A DNA stretch of 64,000 nucleotides, taken from Sphagnum compactum. Its lineage: Eukaryota > Bryophyta > Sphagnopsida > Sphagnales. The notes under the pieces were generated by a model. It was not told where the DNA came from and made no database searches. It saw only the letters and a list, made by a program, of their open reading frames with translations. A program made the translations under genes and the position numbers. Positions 1-13,025 of this stretch are shown here, piece after piece (position 1 is the stretch's first letter; the number at the start of each line of letters is the position of its first letter). The stretch lies in assembly GCA_965153455.1 (NCBI GenBank), contig OZ234493.1, forward strand, positions 34,834,213 to 34,898,212. Direction: 5' to 3'.

Positions 1-352
1 TGTAACTTTGTTTGTTGTAGATATAATTTTTATTCAATTGTGTTATTATGGTATTTATTTTTTCCACTTACTTAATTTTAGAGAAGGTTTATGTATAAAC
101 AAATCAAACCACAAAATTCTTCTTGTCATTATGGTGAAGTTATGGCAATGGTTAATTACCTTGTATCACATGGTGATGATTGTTTTGGCTAGTTCTGCAC
201 ATGATGATTTAAATGCTTGTTTCATTTGTGGCCTTGTTTATGTTTGGTATGTCATAGAAATTGATTTCAATTGATCATGTAATGATATTTTGTTATATGA
301 AACCAAAGGCATTGGATGCCCATGATCTTGCCATAATTTTCAAGAAGCGTTA

Positions 353-490
353 TTTCCAAACTTGCTACAAGCTATTAAATTAGAATTGCCAACTTTATGG
401 TTAAATGTGGATAAAAGATTAAACTCACAAAGGTCACATCCTGGTGTTGATGAAGATCGTGCAAGAGCATAATTAGAATTTCATTTATGA
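353..490 (+). pseudogene. Short coding-like relic, unknown family
   Basis: A frame open from 353 to a TAA at 470-472 reads like protein (FPNLLQAIKLELPTLWL near its start, then a charged stretch), and similar-looking sequence continues for some codons past the stop. No family is recognised. There is no start codon context, no splice structure and no neighbour to support a live gene. It is most simply a decayed piece of a transposon or host gene; it could also be chance. Confidence 0.2.
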
Positions 491-530
491 ATACTACAAT
501 ACGATAGTCCCAACCAATCTTTTTTTGGGT

Positions 531-3500
531 GAAAAATCAACAAAATGCAACATAATTTTTTGAAAATGGAATATTATGTCACAAATTTCCTTTTAAAAAA
601 CTTCACCTAAAAGGTTCAAAATTTAGGGGGAGGGGGGTGTCACCACATTTATGCCTACTAGCTACAGTTTTAATAGTTCTTTGAAAGAATGTAGTTAGTT
701 AAGTTGATGCTCAACACCCTAGCTCCATCGAGAAATTGAAAAAAAATTTGGTCTTAATGTCCAATTTGATTGGAAAAATGTTTAGTTTTTTAGCTCCCCC
801 CCCGCCCGGTCCTTCCCATTGCCCACTCCGGTTCTTTACCCCGTCGACCCCCCCCCCCCCCCCCCCCCGTTCCCCTGTTATATATAATTAACTTCCCGCC
901 CCGTGCTGGCCCCCCCCCCCCCCCCGCCCCGTTACCAAGCCCTCTCATAGAAAATGCATTGCCCGGTTCTGCCATAGAAAATGCAGAGGCCGGTTTGCCA
1001 TAGAATTGTAGCAGAATTGTCGTGTCAGACAGACGCACAGACAGACGTAGTGATAATATATTAGATTCAATTTTTGTCCATTTTGACCAAATGTCTTTAT
1101 TTGAGAAGATGGTCAAAATGCTCACATTAATCAACTTGTCTAGTCAAAAAACATACATGGCTAGGGCTTTGTCAACTTTTAGTCAAAATACATACCTTTG
1201 TTTCAATTGAAATGGACAAGGTGGTCAACTTGGACAACTTAAAAATTTGTTTTAACATATACAACCAAAATTTTGGGGATACTTGATAAAAGGGTGGGAA
1301 ATATGATATGTTTGCTAGGTTACAACTCATGAGTGAAAATTATAATTTTAAGCTATGTTTGTACACGAGTAATTAAACTATGACAAGTTGGGTAAAAATA
1401 CATAAAGATGGACTAAAAGCGATGGATCAAGATCCATTCTGAAAGTCCATTTTTTTTGTATTTTGAATTGTTTGAATGTATTTTAAGCCTAATGAGTTGG
1501 TACAAATGATGTTGAAGTTAATATTCTTCCCATATCCAAGTTTGAGGCAACATTTAAAACTCATTTTAAAACATTTTTTTAAAATTGAAGATTGGTCTTG
1601 AAAAATATAAATTTTAATATCAAAGAAGACTTTGTCATTGTGAAAATTTTGATTATTCAATATCTTCAAATAAGATTTACTTTGTTTTTTGACCTTAAAC
1701 GTTATAATTTTTTTCAAAGTGTTATGACCCAAAGTTACAAAGACATTGTACTTGTAACACATTGTGAAAGTTCATATTTAATTTTTTGCAATATGGGATA
1801 GTCCATCTTGAGTTTTTCTTGGATAGTTTTGTTATGATTTTTTCATTGTGAAAGATTTCACGTGTTAGCTTTACATAAATGAATCATTTTCTGACATCCA
1901 ACAAATATGTAAGAATAGTTTGAATATCTTCAAAAATTTCCATTGGGACAATCCATTTTGTTCATTGTAATTTGCAATTGCCCAACCAAGGAACAAGTTC
2001 AATGGATTGCAAGCAAATATAGGTTCACATGGAAAAGGACCTAAAGTTAATATGTTGTTGACCATTTGACTTGCGAGGAGCAATTGGTGTTGATTAATGG
2101 CATGTCATGCAACAACCTATTGTGAAGTTTGACTACCTTCATGGAAACTCTTAAAACCTAAATCCTAGATTTACCATCCTTGTTTAAACAAAATGTGGCT
2201 ACTCTGCAACCAACAAATATCAACTCATTTCAAAAGTCAAAAGTGGTGGAATGATAAGCTCGACTCGCCTTGGGTCCCTAATTTATAAAAATTTGGCATT
2301 CATGAGCTTGAGCTTTAGCATTCTTGTCAATCTCATGCACAAATGTTGGAATGCTTTAGCACAAAGTTTCAAGTTCATGTTGTATTGTGATCATGTAAGG
2401 GCATTGTGATGTTGCATGACAAAACTAGGTGAAATGTCATGAGTTGTGGTTATCTAGTTCTAGTCACAAGTGGAGACCCACCCTCTTTAGTAGTGCTAAC
2501 CCAATGTAGCTACAACATGTGTTCTTTTGATCTTTACGCTTGGGGGTCAATGTATGTAAATTAAATTCATATCCTTATAACTTATAAGCAATGACATGCA
2601 TGTATATAAAAGGCATGTCCTCAAAGCATGACACTTGACATGTACCTGAAAAGACCCATCCTACAAATCAAATGTATACATTTGATGGCTAAATTAGTCA
2701 AAGACAAAATTGCATGGCTATATACAAAAAACTAGGAATGGAGCATGCCATCAAGTGTTGTATACATGTTCTTGTTAAGATGTTATTTATACATGTGGCA
2801 TTTAGAATGTGGTGTATACATGTGCTTGTTGGAATTCAACACATGATTGTATGTATGTAGCCATCATTTGTACATACTTCTTTTTGGGAGGTGTTGTCTA
2901 CATGTGAATGTTTGGATATGATGGCATGTATACAACCATCATGGTAACACACAAGACAAAGCAACACATCACATTCTGAATGGCACTTGTACACAATCTA
3001 AATGTACACATGTATACATGTGAATGTTAGGATACAATGCTTGATGCCATGTATACACATATCATCTATATAAAAGATAGAGTTGTATGGCTTTGTACAA
3101 AGGTAGAGCCTAGGCCCTAAACCACTAAATCATAGTCAACCCCATAGTTGCAAATTGGTCAAGTTGGTTGACTAGGCATCACCTAGTTGTTTTTGGGATA
3201 CCTTGTCTTTTCCCCCTAGATAACAACTATGTGCACATATAATGTTGGGGGTTGTTTTCCCTAGCCCCGCCCACAAACATGAAAAATTGGATAGTATAAG
3301 GTGAGAGACTATTTAAACGCCATCACTTGGGCCAATCATTATGGCCATTTAATTAGGAGAGTCATTTTGTGCATTGGGGCTTGTAGAAACTAGTGTATCA
3401 TTTGAAAATTTACAATTTCAAAACCCATTCTCATGCTATTTGAAGGTTGCACCTAATCCAAAGTTTGTATCCATATATTTTATCAATGCTAATGGATCTT

Positions 3501-4190
3501 CTCTCTAAGAGGAGTTCCATTCGTGACTTGTTGAACATATTTTGGATGAAATATTATATTTATTTGTTGATTTGAGCCAATAAATTTGTATGGTTGTGTA
3601 ATGCTTGTAAAAAAGCATTACACAATACAATGACTACTCTTGATTGGCTTGTTGTAACAATTGGTTGAGATGGTTGGGTTGAAAACGGTATGGCACCTCA
3701 CCCTACCTCATTTCCCATGTTTGAGTGAGGATCAAGAAACAATTGTACACCATGTAAGATGTGATAAACACTACATGCCCAAATAGGGTTTACAAGTGAA
3801 GCTACTTGAAGAACCCTTAATCCAAGGTAAGACCCTTTAGTCCAAGGTAAAAAGGTGGTCATTAATTCATAGTGGTTTTGGGGCACACCTTACACAAAAG
3901 AAGACTTCGCATGCAATCTAATTTGTGGAGATAACTGCCCTACGGCTTTAAGGGTGTAAGATTCATTGCCCTAGGGTGTGTTGGTGTAATAGAGAATTAT
4001 CAATAATGATTGCATCAGTTTCTAAACCAAGTCTTCTTGGTGGAAGTCTAGAGTCTAGACAACACTTCCACCAATGGTCAGGGGACCACAATTCAAGAAG
4101 GGAACAAATCAAAGTGCACACACCAAAAGGAACCACATAGAACTAGCGCATTTCAGTCTCTCTTGTAAACAAGAAGCAAGAAGCAAGTGA
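531..4190. other. Intergenic, AT-rich, no gene seen
   Basis: No supported gene. The stretch holds two poly-C tracts (840-930, listed separately) and, at about 2,580-3,075, a block in which words such as TGTATACATGTG and ATGTATACA recur many times with loose spacing, as in a degraded minisatellite. The short open frames here have no recognisable protein features. Confidence 0.5.
840..930 (+). repeat. Paired poly-C tracts in a GC-rich island
   Basis: Two nearly pure C runs (about 22 and 17 bases) at roughly 847-868 and 909-926, in a GC-rich island inside AT-rich DNA. The frame on the opposite strand gives poly-glycine, which comes from the homopolymer. Runs like this can form G-quadruplex or i-motif structures and are prone to length error in assembly. 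Confidence 0.8.
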
Positions 4191-4965
4191 AAATTGCACC
4201 CAGGAAATCAATAACAGTCACAATTGTTATAGTACAAGTACATAATTGCTTTCAACATGCATTCCACCATCACCCAAACTAGGAATAAACTCCCCCAAAA
4301 CACAACAAATTTGCCACTAGCATGTGCTTGCTGTGATAGAACCTGGCATGCCTTCTCACGTACTCTTTTGTCCAAGAGGAATTCGTAGTCTGTAAGCACT
4401 TGCCACCTTGTGCGTGTAATTCTGCATCATCCTGTAGGAGTAATAATAGAAGCACCCTTCAGGCATGTTTCTCCATCAGAGAAATACTTGCGCTCACAAA
4501 CAGGATTATGCTGTTTTCACAGTCGAGTCATATGGGTATCAAATTTAGACAACACGGCCTTCCAAGGTTTTCTCTGCAACTCAAGAGTGAGAGTAAGAAA
4601 ACCTTCTGCTACATATGGCATGTGCTTCATGTAATCTGTGTCCATCAGCTTGCAAGCTTTTGTGCATAAACTCTGCATCTGCTGACACTGTCCTTGGAGG
4701 GCTATCCCGTGCAAAGGTGAAAGTGCAAATACAAGACTGCAGAAAAGCTATTTGGAGGAAGATGTCTGACCACTCCTGCCCTCCCACACCCACCCTAACC
4801 CCAATGTGGGCAAATCATACAAGCTGGACAAGAAGGGAACAGAGCTAGAATGCTTGATATGTAAGATTTCATCTTCTCCCTGATGACAATGCTGACCAGG
4901 GGCTTGGGATTTCTACAAAATTTGAAGTTCCATGGCAAATATCACTAACAGTCCTGTGAAGCCTG
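4191..4965 (-). other. Probable 3' UTR and downstream flank of the PHK gene
   Basis: Non-coding by position: it follows the stop of the histidine kinase gene on the minus strand. Base composition up to about 4.4 kb is closer to the gene than to the AT-rich spacer. No convincing AATAAA-type signal was placed, so the transcript end is not defined. Confidence 0.35.
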
Positions 4966-7900
4966 CTATCCTTCATCACCCCTCCCATCTCGATTTTTCC
5001 AATGGAATGTAGAAATCTGAACATCACCAGTGGGGTTTGACTTCCCTGTTGGGGATCCTGTCACATCTGGGCAGGGAATGAATTGCTTGAGCGCTTGCTG
5101 GAGCTTAGTGAATGTCACTGGCTTGGCTATAAATGAGTCCATTCCATGTGAATAACACTCTGACATATTGTCTGCCAGCGCATTGGCCGTCATCTGTTCC
5201 CAACACAGCAATTGTCAGTTGCCGCCCATTCAAGCAAACTCTATCATTTCTTCTAAGTCTCCAAAAAAACCGAGTTAAAAACCGTAGTTCAATACCCTAG
5301 TTCAATAACCCACTTCAATTCATGTATAAATTTAGTTGGTTCCTAGTTAGTTAGTTGGCAAGTTTGGTACTCATCTCATGACTGATCAGACTGGCATATG
5401 GCTTCCTTTCTTGGTCTGTTAGTTTGACAGTTTGGTGATACATTTATGTGCTTTTGGTGCCTTGAAAGTGAAAATACAGACAGAATTGATGTACTGATAG
5501 AGGACATACAGCTATGATTGGAGTCCTTTGTCGTGGCAAATTCTGAGGGGGTGGTGCATCTGCAAATCTCACATCAGGTGGAAACTCATCAGAATCTCCT
5601 CCTACAATTCTATTAGCTTTCCCATCTTGTGCATCAACCCAAAACCCTGTCTCTTCATATTTCCGGATGCGCCAGGTTGCCTCCAGCCCATCCATTACTG
5701 GCATGCACACATCCTGCACACCCAGCACCAAAACATTTAAAGAACTGCAAGATATATGATGGTTCTACTTGTTTTGTCATACGAACGGTGCACTGAACAA
5801 CCCCACTAAGCACATCTGAATGTGACCCATAGCTCATGAACACAGGCCCCAACCTGGGATCCCAGATGAACCTGGATATCTCTACTACTAAATTGACATG
5901 GGAGGGCATGGGAGGAACCACTACCATCAAAATGAGATCATAAGAATTTTGTTGAAGTGCCTGAATAGCATCTGCCCCATTGTTGGCTACCTCAAGTGTA
6001 TGCCCTAACTTCATCAGCATTGACTGAGCAACCATAACATTCACTTTGTTGTCCTCCACCAGAAGGATTCGAGCTGGCCTTTGCTGAGTCCCAGAGCCTT
6101 GCAGCAAAACACCCTCTCTCTCACCCACTGGCCCCTTCCCTGTGCTCTTTCTTGACCCCCTCACTGTACCTGTCTGTGATGGTGGCTTTGACAGTGATGT
6201 TTGTCCTGTTGAAGCCTGACCTCCTTCACTGGCTCTAGTTCCAATGGGATCCAAGGATTGCCCCAGCATACTATCTAGTGTGCTTGTATTATTCATACAA
6301 AAGTCAGAATCCTCCCCAGGTGAATTAACAGTGTGTCGAGACTTGGTTGGACTTGATCTATCACTTTTACTTGCACCTATGTGGCGACCTTCCGTTTTCG
6401 CTTTGGGCAAAGGACCTAAATTTGGTTTTCCAGACGCAATGTTGCGTTCTGTGTCACGTCTATTCATCTTTGATGATGAAGGTAATGACTGCACTTCTGT
6501 ACCAGTGGAGAAAACTGTGGGATTAGGTCTTCTACTGTCAGGGCGAGAGAATCGTGGACGTGTTGAGCTAACATTGGAGTTTGCTGCAAAATCTGGGTAG
6601 ACTCTACTCTTCCTAAAGCTGGAATAATCTTGACTTCTTCTATCCAAGCTGTGCTCCTGCTCATTGGACATCATGCTGTACAAATTGTCATTGGTTTGTC
6701 CAGTGCTGCTCAATGTCTGCTCTGCAACTTGAAGTGGCAATGTAAATGAAAACATGGAACCTTCATTCACTTTACTGCGGACAGTTATGCTCCCTCCCAT
6801 CAACTCAACCTACATCCCCAGAAGATATTTCTTTTAGCACCATCACACATCCCAACATGGCAAATATCTTTTGAGACACTTGCAGAAGAACTGGAAAATC
6901 ACCTCACCAATCCGGATAAACAGAGAGGATTCATTTAACACAGCATCATTGCTCAAAGAAAACGTCATTAGCAAAACCTATGCATTTGAGAATCTCCATT
7001 ATTTTGTTAAAGATGAGTGAGGAAAGGAAATGGCATGATGTACCAAATTTTTGCAGATTGCTAACCCTAGACCTGTGCCACCATATTGGCGTGCATGTGT
7101 GGTGCTCGCCTGTGTGTATTTCTCAAACAATGCTGGAAGTGCCTCTTCTGCAAAAGACCAATGAAGCAAATCCATGCCATAAACTGCCGTGAGGAAAAAT
7201 GACAGATCAAAGAACCCTGCAATGACAGTACTCTTAGATCTAGTTAGGAAATGCCCTAACCTCACAATGGCACTGTGGAGGTGCATTCCAACAGATGAAC
7301 TACTAGGCTATTTTGGGATTTGTGCCCTGACAAATGTCAGTCATCTGATCATTTCACACCTGCTGCCTCTTAAGGTCCTTAACACTACAGCTTATGGAGG
7401 CTGCCAGTGTGAACTTTTTGCCCATACCTCAGATCTGTGCATTGTGTGAAATGATCTAATCACCCAAACAAGCAACATGGGATTCCTTTTTCATAATTTA
7501 CAGGACAATTTGAGGATTGATACCTGGAATACCGATTCCAGTGTCACAAACGTCACATTGGAGCCAGATGGTTTCTCTGATGCCTTCGACAAGTTCCTGA
7601 ATTGGGATCAAAGAAGTAGATGCTGAACTTCCTTCAATCATGTCCTTGGTTGTCGTTTTAACAGGCATTGCATCTTGATGGGGATCTAGATCCAGTCTTT
7701 CACATGCGACAGGAGTTTGACTGAGTGGGCTTTTCAGCTGTGAAATCTCTTCCAGAGAGACATTGTGCAAAGATTCACGAACTTCTCCAAGATGCAAATT
7801 ACTATAGTTTCCTTTTGCCAAGTTGGGTGGAGGCACTAGCCGCACAACAATCTTTACACCACCTTCATGCGTGAACTTGACAGCATTGCTGTTCATAATC

Positions 7901-10900
7901 AACAATTACAGGGGCAACCTGTCAGAATACTAACAGTACATACTGAAAGTAACTACCGGCACATGAAGTGTGCACTGAGATAGTGCATCACAATTATTCA
8001 CTGTAAACCCTAAACCCTAAACTTGACAACTCCAAAAGACATATAAAACCCAGTATATTAAGTAAAAGTGGCATACAAAACCTATGAAAGGGGAACCAAA
8101 TTTGGGTTGTGTCCATGTTCAACAAAACTGCACTTTCAGCATCCCAAACAAACATGGCACTCAGGACTGCCCCTCTATCCCAATGGTAAAACAGTACCTG
8201 ACTAAATTGGTGAAAACTTGGCGGATCCTTAGTACATCTCCAATAACCTGACAAGTGGTATGCAGTTTGTTAGACCCTGGCATACAAGTACTGATCAACA
8301 GTTCTGCTGAAAGCAATGCTCTCTCCAGTGCATCTGACTAGAAAGTAACCATCAGATTAACACTTGATGTAGTTAACCACATGCATGAAGATCAACGCCT
8401 CCACAGCCCAACAAGTGGCTAGTTTCTCATGGAAAACAAGAGTGCAGCTACAGAGCATTTACTAGTGACCACCAGGATGTCCAAAAGTGAAAGAATGACT
8501 GTGAAACTAGGTAGATTCTAGAACAAGATGCCACAAGGTAGGTGAAATATCAGGGTGGCAACCTCAAGGGGCACATCATCGTTGACAATCTCTTGTAAAT
8601 CAAGGTTCTTGTTTTGCACTGATGCAGCTGCCGTTCGCAACACATGTTTCACCACCTCCCGCAGTCGGAACTTCTTTGCTTCTAGTTTCATCGCTCCTGA
8701 AAAGAAGAGCCGACATAAAGCCTCAGTACTATCAGATCCAATATCATAAAATCAGCAAAAAAGAACAGGAATTGTGGACAAGAGGCCCTATGGGACTACA
8801 GTAAGACAGAACAGGAAGGGAAAGCAAAGAGAGAGATGCAGGGGATTGAGTGTACCTGATTCCACTTTGGAAAGATCAAGGATGTCATTTATGAGCTGCA
8901 AAACAAGGTCACCTGAGGACAACATAACATCCACCAGCTGTCGCTGCTCTGCATCAAGGTGTGTTGTGGCCAACACCTCCGCAACACTAACGACCCCTGA
9001 CAATGGTGATCGAATCTCATGTGACATTGTTGCTAACATCTGCTTTGCTCTCATTGTTTCTTCTGCTCATGAACACATTTTTTTTGTCTTAGAGACATAA
9101 CCTCTGAACTGAATTCTGGTTCTTTCAGGGTTTGGGTTTCATCTCCAAGTGGCTTATATGACTCTGGGGCGTCAGGAATTTCCAGAAGTTGATCAGGACA
9201 TCTATTTGAAGATAATACAATCAGTAGACATCTGGACAGGATGCCCCACATCTGATCAGCAGACAACCCAAGAGGAAACCCTACTCCCAAGTGAGAAACT
9301 TGTTACAAAAGGGGTTATTGAACTACATACCCCAAATCAGAGAGTGGCTTGATGCAAGGAAAAAAAGAACAATGGCAATGAAGATGCACACCTGTGATAT
9401 GAATGGTCCTATTGAGTTCTGTTTCCATGGCTTTTTGTACTGCCACTTCTTCTCGCAAGCACATCAACCGTTCTCTCTTAACCACCTGTTCACTGATATC
9501 CACAGAGACGTAATTTAACCCAATGGGCTGCCCTGATTTGTTCATCACTGGTTCCAGTGCAATCAGAAATGTCTTCTCCCCAAACAGATCAGTGTTGAAA
9601 GTGAACTCTCGTTTCTCTGGCCAACCCTTCCGCATCACCTCCTTCTTGAATTCCACCAACTCCAGCATTCCTCCCCCGTCCAAAATCTCCATATCCGTCT
9701 TGCCAATCACGTCCTGTATCAGTAGTGAAAGGAGTCACAACAGAGAGCTTGACTTCCATCTCAGACCATACAAGCCCTTTGCCTCCCAGTTGGAAACCAT
9801 GGGAACCATTGACTCCTTAAAGATCGATGAAGTTGCAGAGAAATCTCCACAACAACAATTAAAGGTAACACGACAATGAGTGCAGTCATAACCTCATGAG
9901 AGTCGCTCACAAAGTGACAGACCATCACCTTCATCACGAACGGCAGTGACGAGCTGCCATGACTACCCACTGAGTTCATCAGCTCCCAACAGTGGGTGTA
10001 GATAAGCATATAATAATCTTCCCAAAAAACTTGGGCAAACCATTATACACAATCTGCGTCCTGAGTTTCTGTTGCCTTTCCGGAAGCAATGGGAAGACTC
10101 AGACGTGATGTTGGCTAGCACTCAAGAGACATTGCTAATCAAAAAAGTCAACAGTATCCTCATTCAAGCTGCAACAAGCTTCTGAAGGAAAGAGCTTTTA
10201 TTTCATTTTAGCATGTCCCTGTATATGCAAGCATCTATGCCTAAAGGACATAGAGGCCTATATATAGGATAGTGGTTGGGGCCTCCTGCACCCTGAACAT
10301 ATCCTTTAAGCACACCACTGGTGACTACTTGGATGCAGAACATCCACATTGACTCCTTAAAAGACAAAGGCACACATCATAACCTACTCCAGTATTAGGG
10401 TTCAGTTTCTGAATGATTTTTTTTCTGAGTTAGGTATTCTCTCAAAACCTACCTTGAGGAAGATTCACTATACCTCTTCAGTCAGTGTTGGAAAGGCATT
10501 ATAAATGAACCGATACCGCAAGTCCACATCCTGCAGCAGCAGCACATTTGTTCAGGTGCTTTCAATTATGCTAGTGACTGAAGCATCAAAAGCAACACAG
10601 CTGCATGCAGAGGAAAGGAAGAGAAAGAAGAAGAAAAAGACCTGGTGAGCTACAATGATAGGTGCCTTTTTGAGACAAAACCTCAAGAACTCATCAAAAC
10701 GATTGGGCAGGAGGCCCAGCTCCTCCAAAGGTTGCATTGCTGGGGGCCCAGAGGTGAATTCCTGCAGCTTCTTCTCCAAAAGTTCCTCCCTTCGAATGCT
10801 TTCAGATAACATCTTAGAAAACCCTCTTGCGCGGTCCCGCCAATATTCAGCTGAATGATCGCCTTCCAACTCTGTGATAGAACATTCACTTGTGGGCAAT

Positions 10901-11352
10901 GAGCTCCACGAACCTGGCCCATCATCTCCAGGAAACACGTCCGAACGAGGAGGTGATTCATCACTCACACCACATCCATCTTCTGGATTGTACGAGGACT
11001 CATACAGCTGCTCATGAAGGATCTGGCCTTGTAGTTTCTCAGCCTGAAACCTCTGCATTTTCAAGGTCTCCAGCTGCTCATTCAGAAGGCTCATAGCATT
11101 AGCCTGTTTGTCTTCATAGAGCCGTGCCAAAGAAGATTTGTATGCTTCTCCTGATTCACTTCGGCTGACCAACTCATGGAAGTGATCTGGGTCTGCAAAA
11201 GCAAATTCATTGCTGAAGAGCTGACTGTCACCCTTCTCCACTTCCTTGGGGGCAAGATTATGGCACAACTTCTCATTGTGCTTTCTACTAAGCAGTGTTG
11301 CCGGCCACAATTCATACCCCTCCATCTCTGGGGTTTCTGTATCACTGTCCAT
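4966..11352 (-). CDS. PHK: PAS-containing hybrid histidine kinase (PHK type), 11 exons, 1088 aa
   Basis: Exons, minus strand in order: 11352-10642, 10530-10474, 9713-9392, 9062-8856, 8696-8563, 8247-8198, 7888-7524, 7147-7044, 6809-5925, 5713-5510, 5193-4966. All junctions are GT-AG and phases join to 3267 nt. An in-frame TAG lies 9 nt upstream of the ATG, supporting this start if the leader is unspliced there. Domains: coiled coil about 78-116; second helix 165-197; PAS about 210-345; HisKA with His378 in [11 protein letters not shown]; HATPase with N-box (N491, N495), G1 DTGIGIP (609-615) and G2 [10 protein letters not shown] (637-646), carrying an insert of about 80 residues before G1; low-complexity linker about 680-890; receiver with E902/D903, Asp946, T1015 and K1037, with an insert after MDGLE. 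All phosphorelay residues are present, so an active autophosphorylating kinase with internal His-to-Asp transfer is expected. No membrane segment is seen, so it is probably soluble. Moss PHK1/PHK2 delay gametophore formation; the ligand or cofactor of the PAS is unknown. Confidence 0.92.
7994..8013. repeat. Interstitial CCCTAAA run in a PHK intron
   Basis: Two perfect plant-telomere units (CCCTAAA) plus partial flanks lie in the intron between 7889 and 8197. Short runs of this kind also occur at about 16,995, 21,580 and 22,660. They are common in plant DNA and need no function. Confidence 0.7.
9835..10180 (-). repeat. Intronic dispersed repeat, copy 1 (PHK intron 2)
   Basis: About 345 bp inside the intron between 9714 and 10473 match 58,487-58,830 in a GnT-I intron, in the same orientation relative to the genes, with almost no net length change. 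Matching words include GACAATGAGTGCAGTCAT, ACCATCACCTTCATCA, AGCAATGGGAAG and GAAGCTGCAACAAGCT (one mismatch in copy 1). On the minus strand both copies keep a similar open reading (…VMKVMV.HFVSDSH…VMTALIV…). It may be a mobile-element fragment or an unrecognised conserved element. Confidence 0.8.
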
Positions 11353-12597
11353 TCTAGAACACTATCTGAGCTGTCTACTCATGTCCATCAACTTGAAGAG
11401 ATCTCTGACCTAGAGCTTTGCTGTCTAATGCAACACCAGGAAGCAGCTGTTATTGCTCCAACATGAAACATTTACCTCCACGCCACAGATATCATAGCAA
11501 TCCATGCTTACAACAATCCTGAACAGCACCTTTGGAAAAAAAAAACCTGCAACATCTTTCAAGGTTGCAAACCCACTATCAACCCTATCATTGTTTCTAC
11601 ACCCTTCAAAGTTGTTGCATTGCAATCTTCTTGCTCAGAAGTTCCTCTGCTTCTTTGCATTGAATGCTGTCGAGAAAAGATTCCTTGAGAAAATGCCAAG
11701 AACTTGCACCACTGGCGGGATTGGATTCAGACTTGCCCTAATTGACCTCCAACCATTCTCCTTTCAGATCCACATGATGATCATATCAGCATCTGCCACA
11801 CAGTACAGCAATTCCAACCATATGAGAAACTGCAACAAAAGGGATCTTTTACAGAACTTTTTCGGAGTAGTATCAATGGCCTTCATTGAACCCAAAGTTT
11901 TCTATTTCCAGAGAGAAGAACAAGCGAAGACACAGTACTGTAACTACTATTACTACTATTCTGTGCCAATGGAAATTGCTGAAGAAAGACCAGCAACAAG
12001 GTTAGGGTTATGCAGGGGTGGGCTCAGAATTGAGCTGCAGAGCAGAACACAAGATTGAAATCAGAGTGCAACTATCTTTTTATTCCCCTTCTCTATTGTT
12101 ATTATTGCCTGTTTTTTTCCAATTGATCAATTGATCAAAAGCTCCATGATTATACTCTTCCTTTAAACCCCCCAATCTCTTTCAACCTGCCAACTATCAA
12201 AAAACCATGTAAAAACAAAACACACTTGAAACCAAATCATTGAAAAAAAAAAAAAAAAACACACTGACCAACCCACCCAATGGGTTGGATTACCCACACA
12301 GCAAGCAAGAAAGAAAGAAAGAGGATTTGCTTGTTTTGTTTTGTGTGGCAACAATCTCTGAAACCCTAACTACAGATTCTTTGGAAGAAGAAGAAAAACA
12401 AACACAACAAAACTAGTAGCAGCAGCTGGAAGTGGTTATTGAATAATGGGATGATGGGTGAGCTCAAATCCGGCTCCAAGCTCTCTCACAACAACACCCA
12501 CAACAAAACAAATCTAAATCTAAGTCAGATCTCTAATCTTCTTTACAACTTCATGAGGATGTGCATGATAATAACCCCAACAAACTACTGGCTACTC

Positions 12598-12600
<3 letters not shown>

Positions 12601-12639
<39 letters not shown>
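12601..12639. repeat. (CT)n microsatellite
   Basis: About 19 CT units in the PHK leader region. The overlapping frames of serine-leucine or arginine-glutamate are read-through of the dinucleotide and not protein. Confidence 0.95.
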
Positions 12640-12642
<3 letters not shown>

Positions 12643-12901
12643 TCAAGAAGTTTGGGTATGTGATCTTTCTAAAAGATTCTGGAAATTGCAAACCCTCCTC
12701 ACCATCACCAACCAGCCTTGCACACCAAACCTTATCTCTCTCCCTCAACAAAACAAGAGCTTATCTGAAGAAAGAAGAAGAAGACCTCAACTGCACTGTA
12801 TTGAAGTCTTCTTCCACCTCTTCTTCCTCCTCCATGTCCTTTGCTGCTTCTTCTTACCCCCTTTACCAAGCTCCCTCTCCACCAAGAAACGGAACCGAAA
12901 A

Positions 12902-12930
12902 GCACAGACAGACAGACAGACAGACAGAGC
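12902..12930. repeat. (CAGA)n microsatellite
   Basis: A run of about six CAGA units upstream of the PHK gene. Confidence 0.9.
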
Positions 12931-13025
12931 TTTGGTGAAGAGGAAAGGAGGTCCAAGGCAAACCCTGAGCCGGGCAGCAACAAAATGGGGCAAAACCAAA
13001 AATTCCAATTTGCAAAGGGAAGGAG

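Noticed and set aside
790-1134. Glycine-rich minus-strand open frame of 114 codons
   Set aside because: Most of it is translation of the two poly-C tracts; no homologous domain.
11504-12058. Plus-strand open frame of 184 codons upstream of the PHK start
   Set aside because: It is antisense to the PHK leader, has no recognisable domain, and lies where a 5' UTR is expected.
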